Below, piece after piece: positions 38,701-49,900 of a stretch of 64,000 nt of DNA (positions are counted from its first letter, which is position 1; each line of letters begins with the position of its first letter). This DNA comes from Prevotella sp. Lineage in GTDB: Bacteria; Bacteroidota; Bacteroidia; Bacteroidales; Bacteroidaceae. Below the pieces are notes generated by a model that saw only the letters and a list, made by a program, of their open reading frames with translations, made no database searches and was not told where the DNA came from. The position numbers and the translations under genes are program-made. The stretch lies in assembly GCA_017541365.1 (NCBI GenBank), contig JAFXZF010000100.1, positions 1 to 64,000 on the forward strand. The letters are read 5' to 3'.

Positions 38701-40928
38701 AGCTCTGCGGTCATGTCTATAACCTCGGCGTGATGGGTACGTTTACGGGAGGCGGTATAGCTGACGTTGCTGATAACAGTGGTTCTGCCGAGAACTGTTG
38801 GATAAAGACCAGTGGCACACCGGCAGCTAATACCAAGGCTGTAATCGGCAGCTACAACAGCATTGACCAGGTGAAGAACTGTTACTACCCGGGTAACGAA
38901 GCCTTTGACACCACCGCTCCTGCTGCTGCAATGAAAGCTTCGAAGACGGATTTCTACTATGGTGACGTGGCATACCGCCTGAACCGCCAGTACCTGCTCA
39001 GCCGTTACAACCACAACAAACCGGCATTAGAGGCTGTGGCAACAGATACGGCATACATAGTTGAACGCTATGGTAATCCTGACTTCCTCTATGCTGACGG
39101 CACGATACCTGAAGAGGTGAATACGGATCGTGAGAAGAAGAACCCAAGTACTGGAGAACCAGAGAAAGACCCGATTACTGGCGAACAGCTCTATGTTCCT
39201 CTCTATCCATACGACTACATCTTCTTCGGACAGGCTCTGAACTACGGACATGTAGAGGGTCTCACACATCAGGATGTTCCATCACCAATAGTGAAGGAGA
39301 ATGACGTGATAGAGACTGGCGATACGGGTAACAGAGTTTATCGTGCTCCTGCTTACTTCCGCAACGATACGATTAGCAAGGTTTACTTCAATCCGTATGC
39401 TGTCTTTGCAAAGACTAATGCAGCTGAATCAGAAGTTATTCATCAGGGCTTGACGGCAGTGGACTTCACAGGCTATGACGATGCGTTCGTCGGTTCTACG
39501 GGTGCTGCGAAGTCATACGGCAACGGCACTGTAGATGGTAAGTTCTTCCCACCATTGCTCGATGTTGATGAGGTATCACACATCAGCAACTACGGCCTCA
39601 CCAAGAACCTGCTCGTATATACCGAGCGGGCAGAGACAGGCGAGAGTGCTTCTGTGGCAGGTAAGACGGGTAGGGCAGCACAGTTGTCACTCGTTGAACC
39701 GGCATTCGATACGTCAGACAGCTATGGCAGCGTAGCCGCTAAGGATGAGGCATTCGTCAATGGTCACTGGGTATATAGAGATGCTGATGCCGATGGAATC
39801 GCCTACGGTGCATCCAACGACCATCTGCTCATAGACAAGAATGACTTCTGGGCTCCTATCAGCTATACTTTTGATGGCAGCTCACGCATGTGGTACCAGC
39901 GCACACCTGACACCTTCGCAGGTCTGAACACTGGTTGGGAGTCTGTCGTTCTGCCGTTCACCGTGCTGACAGTAAGCACTCACCAAAAGGGTGAGCTGAC
40001 TCACTTCTACGGCAATGACAACGACGGCAAGATTGGTCACGAATACTGGCTGCGTAAATATACGGCGATAGCAACAGGTGACGAGGCTAACACCATGAAG
40101 GCTACCTTCACACGTCCAGCCAAGGGCGAGGGTGAGGGCGCATACGACATGGTGTATGAAAACACCTTCCTGTGGGATGCACTTCACAGCGCTATATCCG
40201 ACGGACAGAATACGTACTATAGCGTAAGTCACACCTACGATGACTATCCACTGCAGCAACAGGCTACACCTTATATTATAGGTTTCCCAGGCAAGGCATT
40301 CTATGAGTTTGACCTCAGTGGCGAGTGGACGGCACCACGTTGTCCGTTAGGCTTCGAGCGTCAGACGGTGACCTTCGCTTCTCACACTGGTGTCACCATC
40401 CGCAAGAGTGATGTTGATATGAACGATGAAGAGATAATTAAGACGTATGGTAACTACACCTTCACTCCAAGTTATCTCAATGAGGAGATTGCTGCAGGTA
40501 CACAAAACTATGTGATGGCTGCAGATGGCAGCAAGTACGTCAAGGTACCAGCAGAAGGTGATGCAACACCTATATTACCATTCCGTGCTTACTTCGCTAA
40601 GACTGGTAACAGCGGTGATGCAATCAGCATCCTCTTTACCGATGCAGAGGATATGCCAGACGTGACGCCTGACAACCCAGAACCAGAAATCACTCCGCAG
40701 GGAGAGGTGAAGCGTGGCATAACCTTCACTCCTGGCGTAGGCACCATCACCACAAAGTCAACCCTCGACGAACCTCGCGTGATACTCGTATATGGTGTAA
40801 GCGGCGCACTCGTCAAGGCATTCGACATCAAGCCTAACGCTACTGTCACCATCTACGTGCCTTCAGGTTTGGTATATGCCATCCGCACAGTCTCTGGCGA
40901 CTACAGCAGCAAGCTGTTGGTAAGGTGA
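29724..40928 (+). CDS. Giant secreted repeat protein A (3734 aa), V-Y-G-G-G repeats
   Basis: An N-terminal signal peptide (hydrophobic LLAILYCGIIAAVVHAQ, ending near residue 33) is followed by a long array up to about residue 1790. Its units follow G-x-V-x-I-x-G-G-x-I-x-x-V-Y/F-G-G-G, for example NVYGGGNNGDTGG and KVNIYGGDIHHVYGGA. Regular strands with glycine turns suggest a beta-solenoid. Residues about 1800-2660 hold another repeat with a Y-x-x-L...R-x-x-F core. A GLUG-like stretch (about 2945-3050) follows. The end, ILVYGVSGALVKAFDI...YAIRTVSGDYSSKLLVR, resembles a T9SS sorting domain, so surface or extracellular location is likely. No catalytic motif is seen. Function unknown; possible roles are adhesion, matrix or substrate binding. 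It is followed after 45 bp by a second giant gene. Confidence 0.85.
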   Translation: MALNRHEVKKTQRMRRLLAILYCGIIAAVVHAQSTLIIGGNVYGGGNNGDTGGSSKVNIYGGDIHHVYGGARMADVGGSAFVNIDGANSLASYIIIDQVCGGNDISGHIGSSGALPDELTQKTACGIDSTWNTFVRTSSGTGVGATKIFIGRVFGGGNGDYNYSFTRATGIYSITDKKTGEVIATSDAEFYVPDVAKTYLEILGGTIDQLYGGGNNATITDSTVICFDNTSTVVTSIEDSVGNELLTHARLHRMGVNTATSYVSSTDFQVGRCYGGNNLAEMHIQPKWFLNDGGIRHLYSGGNRGDMTSPYGLLLEIPATSTIKVDNLYGGCRMADVKPTVNGEYKPVANLPGYNFPPELSARVLVKGGDINHVYGGNDITGRVYGGSAVGIYTSVRGDVYGGGNGSYPYTDNDKLQNTLEYGDLYYEPGANSAEALNNFRPNAEQVSIRLAGESAENPTYIGGSVYCGGNSASLKTNKSKPKVELKIGSYVVAENVFLGNNGENIIKYNAKDKDEEGHDAPGTPEGVLYTMQRTDIPELEGTKFSSLNLETPATFEAYMQGVAMPLLPNVVFDDEAKGDPETYIPYTALIGSFFCGGNVGSMSAPGTIDLNDVNSVRIYNKFVGGCNDAYVPAHAGFNAECNGGFTVESHPKINVNLNGLKLCPLKLERDLDGKPTGMAWNLDETTYSTKRYVGANIYGGCYNSGHINGDVVININESTVNKQKLFEDDYFNIFGEETDVRLPKAGVSFDEQREEIFITSLGIFGAGYGLDSEIWGSTTLNFNNGYNFLVFGGGEKGAVGKKNGEGNYVYDAKYSTYVNLKGTNAGTADGTNIPAAEYIYAGGFEGLVAGDTYMNLGNGRVNASFGGSCNADILGHAETIIGKGGYPYVVEDVYGANDLGGRIRGEADFKSKVREGARALMHNGGAPATASAYVEYLQGRVRNIFGGCYGKYDYSIREGKPAYKDTINVDVDGYVRQVLAPYIPNAFVYVHPEQNVNNSVAGIFGAGEGDTNYGDDGKTPKGSDPIGDMLQDRSYVLVDIPEGYLNLKSTDIYGAGSYNGVGMWIPKATADAPATADQASAIVDLISGDISAAHGGGYEEGLTRRTVVNVPEGSIVKADKIFGGAEGTSVHKVCDVYESHVNYNSETATAGTLYGGNDAFRQTLYAHVDVTTPVWSDKAKGYKATVYGSGYGLDTWANYTEVNLKPNANPEKDGAIVYEVYGGGEMGRVANVATAAKVADVSGSSLPDLPNGYGDAEHHATGLADAMAKVRLDGLKHNTNVLIHKGATVENYAYGGGRGYDDENFGDGDVNGTTYIALMGGTVKKDIYAAGTIGAVLDEFGGLTDYRDEPFVADATAYIAGGSTRNVYGGGWKGSVGKHKKQEGDVWVDAAISDIPDGSTVIDIPGTTHVYVGIRNDQSDANKLATVKAVLGESATLSDYGFYAGVPTVQRNVYGGGEGGAVFGTTNVEQNYGYIGYVYNESEDKYEEKLDDETWTDHVGKNRLLGSGNIFGGGYIDNSSVDSTNVKMYGGYVRNSLFGGGEIAAIGRGDVTVGGYQNSERILNQIYKYGKTQVELINGNVLRDVFAGGKGYDNLGRVGTLYTDGYVFGQTEAHVHGGIVGTAENYDEGYGNVFGGGDLGYVYGKGHRDTVHPGPSPDHFYYVDGEGHWTEDCKVVVEPWAQVKADSVTIGGDTYNEYEYVPTDKLNLLKGKNDDVDKYIWAKLDDSGIIIRNAVFGGGNVADGSEKVYANTKTVFGNVTAAVRDVYRRDLITIGTEHVGGLYGGGNLSLVDGYRELHIANYGTDYYGLQQEISMDQYNNLTDRERAYFRLRYTCKQTYPGGKDSQGITYEGHSKGEEIFDEEYNMLPEGFKTGEYWSQDGVCSIYAGRLLNTLQRADLVGVLGSRMVLQGAPDRVTDVQDKQNYTINRIGELSLKKTISPAGELDETNKEHGNYFGIYSMVNYLGNLTSDVLMSETRTTDSEDADGKSYHDWKAYNKTNKKRNTATCHNQVALASGVFLELVKEPESGSATEKNYGYITGVVELDLINAKADAIGGGYVYAKNEHGARSDSGETLTTLSPYNTSAGLRTYRMYTYNENSLEDIQTSGNFIHGKKKTIIDDCYPHNLAYDVTKSPYSKAHYWYIKGSIYIYDQIINAYTGAPTAYTKETHIPVTITAGAHGQLKLVDIKQNKYAYYNPDGVTPLSASDTIKVNNNSVSFGRNDVISYWDWSQLPATERVLFVDTTYVQIVENEVTAVALEPGEGTGWHMSNNISHNTGYVLDFKMDTPPAWNTWYSEIEGTDSASTARYDGMDASTKARYIPGPTYSTSEGGVFGQRTYTVGEIVPYDVVNSYHDPGTTGQAKVEVAYVASEAVSYEYDDTPKSVSAGTPIPYSEWDAITDAAVKNKFGTAKMCISTLRLNEQTYIVYGDLLNATDIATLKTAFPSQTAAIDAALTPAHVCSSEGLYGGTSYAAGNKYDAIKGWASLTSGDRAKNKFSFNYDGLDVLIDPKYSGDMSKYHHPYDQTQSVEYVAIYNGAEDYVSPAGELNKTIHVGDTLSRTEYETLWNEKYHYTAVVVSTTEETGDDYYIAKKDFARGNIAYAKGQVIPSGTYRALSADERTELIQVLTFTNTTENPVTYYYCRDNYDGQTSVTNRNDGGTVDTDDHGTGTNVEAGWVIDATDFGRLKNNQLNYLIKGEEPTESSTLYVSRESNIEDLSKEKIISVMYQYTYNESGDDSSESTLVNEMHIVNVHIKFESGAPIIEPLLPPATVLPGTTVGMNQPKVTPGAYELIGGGWEIYSNETDANLHRNGQEYINNNTPMYWYQDDYYVSYYAKSYMGKTYSNPVQFSVANYHDLKTVLEAKEHHYYIDHQDAHIGGKKRRPKIYINDYSATSENGLDLLKNLYDLSLITKSTPGTTFNGDTIKSGTFNGHLLLNSRVAGANDLDIIFRTNIRHSAHWTSIGDETHCFGGNIHGDGHYVSALDNSLFGKLCGHVYNLGVMGTFTGGGIADVADNSGSAENCWIKTSGTPAANTKAVIGSYNSIDQVKNCYYPGNEAFDTTAPAAAMKASKTDFYYGDVAYRLNRQYLLSRYNHNKPALEAVATDTAYIVERYGNPDFLYADGTIPEEVNTDREKKNPSTGEPEKDPITGEQLYVPLYPYDYIFFGQALNYGHVEGLTHQDVPSPIVKENDVIETGDTGNRVYRAPAYFRNDTISKVYFNPYAVFAKTNAAESEVIHQGLTAVDFTGYDDAFVGSTGAAKSYGNGTVDGKFFPPLLDVDEVSHISNYGLTKNLLVYTERAETGESASVAGKTGRAAQLSLVEPAFDTSDSYGSVAAKDEAFVNGHWVYRDADADGIAYGASNDHLLIDKNDFWAPISYTFDGSSRMWYQRTPDTFAGLNTGWESVVLPFTVLTVSTHQKGELTHFYGNDNDGKIGHEYWLRKYTAIATGDEANTMKATFTRPAKGEGEGAYDMVYENTFLWDALHSAISDGQNTYYSVSHTYDDYPLQQQATPYIIGFPGKAFYEFDLSGEWTAPRCPLGFERQTVTFASHTGVTIRKSDVDMNDEEIIKTYGNYTFTPSYLNEEIAAGTQNYVMAADGSKYVKVPAEGDATPILPFRAYFAKTGNSGDAISILFTDAEDMPDVTPDNPEPEITPQGEVKRGITFTPGVGTITTKSTLDEPRVILVYGVSGALVKAFDIKPNATVTIYVPSGLVYAIRTVSGDYSSKLLVR

Positions 40929-40978
40929 TAGATTATAGGTGATAGATTATAGATGATAGATAATAGATAAGAGATGAT
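40926..40978 (+). repeat. GATAGATTATAG-type tandem repeat between the giant genes
   Basis: Units of 10-14 bases (GATAGATTATAGGT, GATAGATTATAGAT, GATAGATAATAG) run from the stop codon of the first giant gene to the start of the second. A related repeat occupies the spacer at 55652-55704. Confidence 0.8.
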
Positions 40979-43900
40979 AGAGAAGATTATAACATTTTTG
41001 GGCAAAGAGTCCCCCTATACAGGGGGATTTAGAGGGTCCTTAATTTTAGTCCTCCTGCTTCTCGCAGTGGGCACTAAGGCATGGGCGGATGACTACTCAG
41101 GAACGTACTATATAGCCAATCACAATAGTGGCAGTTACTCCGATGGTTCAAACGATAACTTCTACATGGTGCCAGCCAAAGACCCTCAGCAGACGAACTA
41201 TAATGATGCCTATTATTCGGCGAATTACAGTCTCACAAAGGGTGACCCAGAAACACCATTCATTACGACCTATAAGACCGTTCGTGACAACAACTCTATC
41301 TGGCAGATAGTGTCTGCTGGTGGTGGCTATTACTATATCAAGCACTGGCTTACGGGCAAGTATCTTATTTACATGCCTGCATATACAGGCACTAAAATTC
41401 AAAGAAAAGCTGTCCATCTTGTTGCTACTGATACTCCAGATAATTTTGACTCTAAGTTTGACATTCAGGTCAGTAGTACAGGCGTATCAATACGCCCGAT
41501 AAGCCTATCCTCAGGTAATCGTTACCTTAATCCTGCCAGTGGTAACAAAACTACTTATTATGGTCAGAATCCTCCAGACTACTATGGTGGTTTGGTAGGT
41601 GTATATAACAGCGCTACTGATGGTGGCTCTATTTGGTATTTGGAAGATGCAGTGCTACCGCCATCATTCAGTGTCAGTGCTTCTGGCGATATTTCAATAA
41701 CAGCAGAGGATGGTACGACCATATATTACACCACTAATGGCACAACACCCACAACATCAAGCACCGAATACAGTGGTGCCATCACTCCAACAGCAGGAAT
41801 GACAGCCATCAAGGCTATTGCTGCTCGCACAAGTGATACCAGCAAAAAGTCGAATGCCGTGAGTCTGCCATTGCACACCTACACCTATTATATTATTAAC
41901 CGTGCTGGCGACATAGCCATAAAGAAAGAGGTGACACAGTCTGAGGGTAAGACTCTCAGCACCATAGAGGATATTCCTGCTGACATCCGCAGTAGCTATC
42001 TCGCTGATGAGTCTGCATCTTTCTATTCTTTCAGCGAACCTTACACATCTATTGACCAGTTGACAGATGAGGTAGAAATTACCGAAACTCCGTCGGCAAA
42101 TGCTCCCATATACGTAACATATACCACAGATCATCTCTCAGAGAAATTCTTACATCTGCGTGGCGCTCGTGCTTTCAATATCAAGAATCTGAGTAATGAA
42201 TGTGCTTATGATGGTAATAATGGCACTCTTGCCTATGAGAATGCTAACAACACCCAACCTTCTCACTTGTGGAACATAGGTGGCAGTGAAGACCCTTATG
42301 ATGTGCAGATAAAGAATGTTGACACAGAGCATCGCTATCTCGTGTTCTCAACACCTCCTACACTCGCTCTCGCTGCTACTGCAACCACTAAGTTCATCAT
42401 TATGGCTGGTAGTGCAAATGGTGATGGTTCTACCTATGAGCAGATAAAACTCATGGCTGTCACAGGAACTGGTGCTAATGATTTCTCAAAGGCAGAGGTT
42501 AAGGTATATAATGTAAATTTATCCTTTACATACAAACTCATTGACCGTAAAGGAAAACTTATTGAGAGCATTTCAAATAACGAGTCAGAGTTGAAGTTGC
42601 CTAACGAATGGATAAGTCCGTTGGTTTCAGAATACCATTTCTACAGGACTGCAAGTATTGATGGTGACACTTACACCTTAAGCAACCCTGTTACCAGTAC
42701 ATTCGATGTGGGAAGCGGAAATTCAATATATGTAAACTACGATGTCAGCGATAGGATTGACCTTGACGGTCTGAATAGCCTGAACGTTGAGGACAAGGAC
42801 AATAAGACCTACATGCTGAGATTCCTTGATGGTGAGAATTTTTATCAGGAGAATGGCAGTGATGGCATTATGACAGAAAAACGTAAGGCTGTATATCCTT
42901 ACAACAATGGTGATGTCACCCTCTATGTGTATGGTAATGAGCGTTGGGATGCTCAGTTGGCACAGGGCGCCAGCACCCGTTCTCGTTGGCTTTGGTATAT
43001 AGAGCCAGCGAACAATCCTGCAAACAAGGCAGAACTTGACCCGTACCATGTAAATATAGTATCTTATCAAGATCATATTTTTAAAGATAAAGATGGTAAT
43101 GAGTTAGGTAGATATCGCTCCTTCCTGCGCACATATAAGCCAGAAGGATATGCTAATGTTGTGACAAGCGTAATCAACAGCAATCCTCTTACTAATGGAG
43201 GTAATTATGGTGACGCCCCTTATACCGATCTTGCCACAGAATATATGATTCTTGGTACGTCGAGCCACACTCGTCTTGTTACGTTCAGTGCTGTCGAGGG
43301 TGAACGTCGTACTGTCAACAGCTTCGAGCAATATTGGAAGAACAGACCTACGGTACAAGGAATATTGTCATCAGGAAACAAGGTGACGACAGAAGGACGC
43401 AATGTGACACTTACATCTGCGCAGAAGACAGAGATAGCGGAAGAAGGCTGGCATGTTTATACAGCATGGGCATATTCTGCTCCATGGATAAACAATAAGT
43501 CTGGTACTACAGAGACTAATAAGCAATACCTGAATGAAGAGCATGCCTTCCAGACCATCAGTATGGGTACAGGAAACTTTGTATTTGAGGAAGTAAGCCT
43601 TGAACCACAGGTGATTCTTTTAGACAATCACGGATGGGAAGTGGTGCGTATTCCTCTCTCAAAGACTGACATATTGAGTACCTATAACAGCCCTATGGTC
43701 GAGCAATACCAGTGGTATTCTACATCAGATAAAGTTCCAGGCTATCATAAGTATAATGTAAGTGGGGACCCTGCCCGTACAACCACGTCGCTCTCTGACG
43801 TATCAGGTGTTCCGGAGAAAGCACCTGACTACTATGTCACCTATACGGTTAAATCACGCTATGCTACGGCATATAAGGGTGCCGCTAAGGCAGCTGACAC

Positions 43901-46900
43901 CAAGGCTTCAGCCTACCTGTTGAAGCAGGGTGGTAAATATGCCAAGACCTCAGGCTCAACCATTGACAAGACCGATGCGCCTGCCGAAGATGTTCCAGAA
44001 GATATGCAGTGGTACCTGAAACCTAACTTCGACATCGACCGCGAGATGGGTTATATATATCAGGGTGAGACTGGTGCTAATGAATCTGCGAAGACTAAGG
44101 ATGCTACTGAGCAAGACTATTATGATGCTGGCAAAAACGGTTTCGACCCATATAATGTTCAGATACAGAACAGGGAGTACGATAAGCGTTACTTTACTAC
44201 CAACTCTTCTGCAATGTCGCTTAATAGTGGTATATGGACAGGTAACTCTACTCAGGTAATTATGCAGAACCTTAATGTCAAGCAACATGCTACGGGGTAT
44301 GACCAGACAACGCTCAACATCACCAATGCTACCTTCATGGTGGTGAGCGATGCCAACGGCAATATGCGCTTCATGCCACGTTTTGACAATACGAAGGTGA
44401 CGAACAAGGATGGAAGCGACAATCCTTTCAGAGAACTCGAAACGCAGGCTGCTGCTGCGACAACAGACGATGAAGGCAATGGTGCACAGACTCTGTGGTT
44501 AGAATTAGTCCCAGAAGCTAAGGAGATACACAGTTCATCAGAGATGACGGAGATGAATGGTCACTACATCCTTGCTGATGACTTCACTTTTGATTCCGAC
44601 TTCACCTCTCTTGGCACACCTTCTGCACCTTTCACAGGTACTATTGATGGACAACTTAACATTATAAGTAGTCCAGGTAAGGCAATAGTAGCATACGCAA
44701 ATGGAGCCCAGATATATAATCTGATACTTGATAATGTTAGTATCACGAGTGGAGGCGACCATGTAGGTGCTATATGTAATGTGGCAGATGGAAGTACACG
44801 CATATACAACTGTGGTGTAAATGGTGGTGAGATTGGTGGAACTACAAATGTGGGTGGTATCGTAGGAAAACTTGCTGGTACATCTCGTGTCATCAACTGT
44901 TACAGTTATGCTAATATTACTAGTGGCACCAACAGAGCAGGCATTGTGGGCAATAACACTGTTGCTTCTACTCAGAGCAGTTTGACCACTATGATTATGA
45001 ACTGTATGTTCTATGGTGACATCTCTAATGGTGGCACAATATCACCAATCTATGGCGGCACGGAAATAAACAATGTCGCTGGTGGTATGAATAACTATAA
45101 CTACTATCGTTACAGATCACGTTATAGTGTAGAGAAACAAATCAAAATATACAATAGAGCATTGGCGATGGAAGAGAAGTTCATCAATCGCTTCGAACGC
45201 TATCGTCTGTTGCTCAACAGTAATAAGAAACTGGCTGCAAAGTATCTAGGTATTGAACCAAATGAACTGGCAAAATGGGTACTTGAAACTGCTGACAGGT
45301 CTATTGCCGAGCCAAAGCCATATCCTGTTTTGAAGAAGCAAGGACAGTATCCATCTATCATTAACTATGATGCAGAGAATGCTCCAGACAGTACTTCGGT
45401 AGGACGCCTGAATGGTGGAAAGCTGGGAAAGACACTCGATGTAACCATTTATACGAAGAGCCAAAAGACCACAGGCGGACAGTCCTGGCCTACGGCTTCA
45501 GGAAGTGACGTGTTTACAACCAGCCTTACGCTGATTCGTACAGATAAAGACACAGTACGCTATAACTTCAACTATGATAAGGTACAGTTGCCTTACTATA
45601 ATGATATAGGTACGGGTAACTATACTGAAAACCGTGTGGTGACAGGCTGGAAGATTGTCAGCATCACACCTGATACTCCAGGTGCATATAGCGCAGCTGA
45701 TGAATGGGGCGGTTACAACTTTGCCGACCGCAAATGCACCAATAAGGATAAGTATAGCGTAAGTGGTCGTGTATTCTCACAGGGTGCTTACTGGGATGTG
45801 CCCGAGGGCGTGACGGCTATTACCATTGAGCCTTACTGGGCTATAGCCAACTATGTGTCTGATGATAAGTATGATGTTATATATCAACAAACAGGATCAG
45901 GCGGTAGCAGAAATTACGTGTCACAAGGTTTTGGATTGTTTGGTACGCAATATTCTAATAATACAGACATAGAGATATATGGTGATGGTAACAAGCAGAA
46001 AGTATATACCAGTATAGGCAATGCCCTTGCAGGTTTTGATAATACGAGCAAAACTGTATATGATCAGGCAGTGGTGTTAGTGGGTAATGTGCATCAGGCG
46101 GGAGCTCCCACAAATGCTGTGATACCTTATACGCTCATGTCGATTGATATGAACCATGATAATGAGCCTGACTATAGTTATATATTCGGACATAAAGACA
46201 GACAACCTATATCGCCTATCCGCTATGACTTCCTCAACATAATGGGTATAGCAGAGGCTCAGATACCTAATGGAGCAACAATTTTACGTAACGTGTCAAT
46301 TTTTAATCCTTTGGGTTGGTTTGAGATTACTAATACTTGTGTGGTTAATTTCTCACAGTTCGAATATGATAACAGCAACAAAAATGGAAAGTCGTCAGCT
46401 CCTTTAATACTTCTTGGAGGTACTTTTGAACAGTTCGTTTCTACAAAGGAAGCAACGCTTGACTTCACAAATAAAAAAACTCAGTATATACATGTAGGTG
46501 GCAATGCGTGGTTTGCAAAATTCGGTAATGGAACACATAGTGATGGAACAAAGTTTACACCTCATATACCTATCTCGGTAACGGGCGGAGATTATGATGA
46601 GTTCTATCTGTCAGGTACTTTTCAGCCAAACATAACTAATATGCAATCTGACAATGCGGAGTGTTATATCAGTGGAGGTCGTTTCGGTGAAATGGCTGGT
46701 GCTTCTTTGGAAGCAATCTGGGGTGATGTACGATGGGATATAGACTGGGCGGATATAACGAACTTCTATGGTGGAGGCGTGAATGCTGTAAATCCTATCA
46801 CTGGTAATATTAGGGTTGACATGACTCGTAGTCATGTAGAACGTTATTGTGGCGGTCCTAAGTTTGGTGATATGTCAGTAAATAAGACTGTTACAACTAA

Positions 46901-49900
46901 TGCCACCGATTGTACCTTCGGCACTTACTTTGGAGCAGGATATGGAGGTAATTCATATAACAGAGTAAAATATCGTGACGAAGCAGAAAAAGAGCCAGCC
47001 ACATACCAAGAGCTTTATGCAACAGACCGTGGTAATTATTATGATGGAGGAACTACAGATGCGCAAAGCGGCAAAAACTATGGTAAAAAAGGTAAGGGTG
47101 TAGCTACAGACTTTGACTATGAGTATTTTATTTGGTCAACAGGTCAAACAGGTGCACGTTTCTATGTGCAGTTCGTTACGTTCTCACTAGCTACTACACT
47201 TGGTGTAAGTTCCAATCTGACAGACTGTACAGTAACAGGCAATTTCTATGGTGGCGGTAGTTTGGGTAAGGTTGATGGTCCTGCCACTTCTATCCTGACA
47301 GGTTGTACAGTCAAGGGCAATGTGTTCGGTGCAGGATATTCTGCTACTCTCCCAAAGATAGGTGTTCGTAATATTCCAGCATTCAAATCAGGCAAAGAAC
47401 CTCAGAAGAATATGAATATCGGTATGTTTGAGCCTGGCGAGATAAATGATACTGTACAGTATGAATGGCAACAGGTTCCTAGTATGCCTGCAAATGGTGC
47501 TGCTGGCATGGAAAGTACTTCGGCAGGTAAGTATGTATATACCGACGAAGACCTCTCAACTCTTGGAACCGTAACAGGTGATGTCACTCTGACTCTTAAT
47601 AATACTACGGTGGGTAGTGATGCTGATACCACTCTGGATCAGGGTAATGTCTTTGGCGGCGGAGAGGAGTCAAGCGTAGAAGGTAATACTACGGTGACTA
47701 TCTCTGGTGGCAATATATATGGCAGCGTATTCGGTGGAGGTGATATAGGCTCTGTGGGAAATTTCACCCTTGCTGATGCAACCTACCATGCCGCACATCC
47801 CGATGTGGCTGTAGGCAAACCTATAACTTGTGCCGCAAACACGGGTAAGTGTACTGTGACTGTCACGGGTGCAGCCAATATAGGCCATGACAACATGCAG
47901 ATGCCTGATGACTGGGGACACGTGTTCGGTGCAGGACGTGGTACTACAAGCCACGAGAAAGCTGAAAAGGTAGGTGGTAATATCGACCATGTGGCGTATG
48001 TTGATACTACTGAGGTGACAATAGGCGTACTGAATGCTGCTATTGATGCATCACCGCTCATCAAGGCTTCTGTATATGGCGGCAGTGAGAACGGTCACGT
48101 GCTGCATGGCACAAAAGTCGTGATAAACAGTGGTCAGATAGGTGTTGGCAAGAACATAGGTCGTCGCTATACCGCAGAAGAGTGGAGTAGTGGCAATCAG
48201 TTGGCTCCTTGCGCAAGCTGGGACTACGTAGAGAATGGTGATGTGTATGACCCATACGCTCCGGAAGGAGGATGGGGTGATCCGAAACTGCAGCCGGGTA
48301 ATACGACGGCTACCGACGGACATACTTATTATGGTAATGTGTTCGGTGGAGGCTCTGGCGTAATTCCTGTTGGCGCAGGCGAATGGCAGCGTGCCTCCGG
48401 ACTGGTAGAGGGCTCTACCAAGGTGATTATTAACGGCGGCCATATCCTGACAAGTGTCTATGGAGGTAATGAGCAGACTGATGTACTTGGCGAGACTTCT
48501 GTCGAGATGAATGGTGGCACAGTGGGTGTGCCTCGTGACAGTACAACCATAATGACTAACCCTGCTATCTGTTATGTATTTGGTGCAGGTAAGGGTGATA
48601 AACGTACTGCGTTCAACACATGGACGAACGTGGCGAAGTCTAACGTAACCATCAAGGGCGGCACCATCTATGGCTCTGTATATGGCGGTGGCGAGGATGG
48701 TCACGTGCTTGGCGATGCTGTAACCTCCATAGAGCAGGCAAATGAAAAGACAGTAATCATAGGATGTAACGGTAAGTCGGGCTATGACGGCAACGTGTTC
48801 GGTGGCGGTCAGGGTTCTGTTACAGCACTTACCGCTGGTGTAGTAGGTGGCAACGTTGACCTCAAGATAAAGAAGGGTCTTATGTATGGTTCTGTATATG
48901 GCGGAGGCAGACTGGCTTCTGTGGGAACCCACTTCGAGGCTCCTGACGATCCTAACTATGGTGAACTGAATAATGATGGCGGCGTGGGTAAGCACGGCAA
49001 CATATCAGTGAACCTGACTGGTGGTACGATACACCGTAATGTATTCGGTGGCGGTATGGGTACCCAGGCTGAAGTGGAGAATAAGGACAGATTGGGTATC
49101 TCAAGAAACGTATGGCTGAATCTTAACAAGGGTGTTGAAACCACAGGCGTGAAGGGCTGCGTGGTTAAGGGCAGCATATTCGGCTGTAACAATATGAACG
49201 CATCGCCTAAGGGCAAGGTTACGGTACACGTGTATGCTACGCAGAACGATGCCGCGACACAGATAACAAATGATGGAGAAGTGACTACTGCCAAGGTCGA
49301 TGGACGCTATGACGTGCAGGCTGTATATGGCGGCGGTAACATGGCGGCATACGTGCCCGATACGCTGGAAACGGCTTCTACCATCGTAATAATCGATGGT
49401 TGTGACCGTACCAGCATCAAACAGGTGTATGGCGGTGGTAACGCTGCATCGACACCTGGTACGAGCGTAACCGTCAACGGCACATACGAGATTGAAGAGG
49501 TGTTTGGCGGTGGTAATGGTAAGGATGCCATAACCATAAATGGTGTGACTAAGGATAATCCTGGTGCTAACGTGGGCTTCTACGACTATTCAGCAGTGGA
49601 AGACCAGTATCCTACCAAGGAGGACCGTGAGACGGATGAATTCGTCAATACTTACGTATATGGCACTGGCGCTGCCTCTGTGAATATCTACGGCGGAAAG
49701 ATACACCGTGTGTTTGGTGGTTCCAATACCAAGGGTAACGTGAAATCGACGGCTATAACACTGCTCGACGAAAGCAGTGGCTGTGATTTCTGCGTGGATG
49801 AGGCTTACGGTGGCGGTAAGAGTGCACCGATGGATGCCGAGGCTCGACTGCTGATGGCTTGTATCCCAGGATTGCAGGCAGTATATGGTGGTGCTGAGGC

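Noticed and set aside
48051..48995. A 314-codon open frame on the minus strand inside the giant B gene
   Set aside because: It is antisense to glycine-rich repeat coding DNA, has no promoter or start signal, and its product has no domain-like features. Many shorter antisense frames in the repeat genes are of the same kind.
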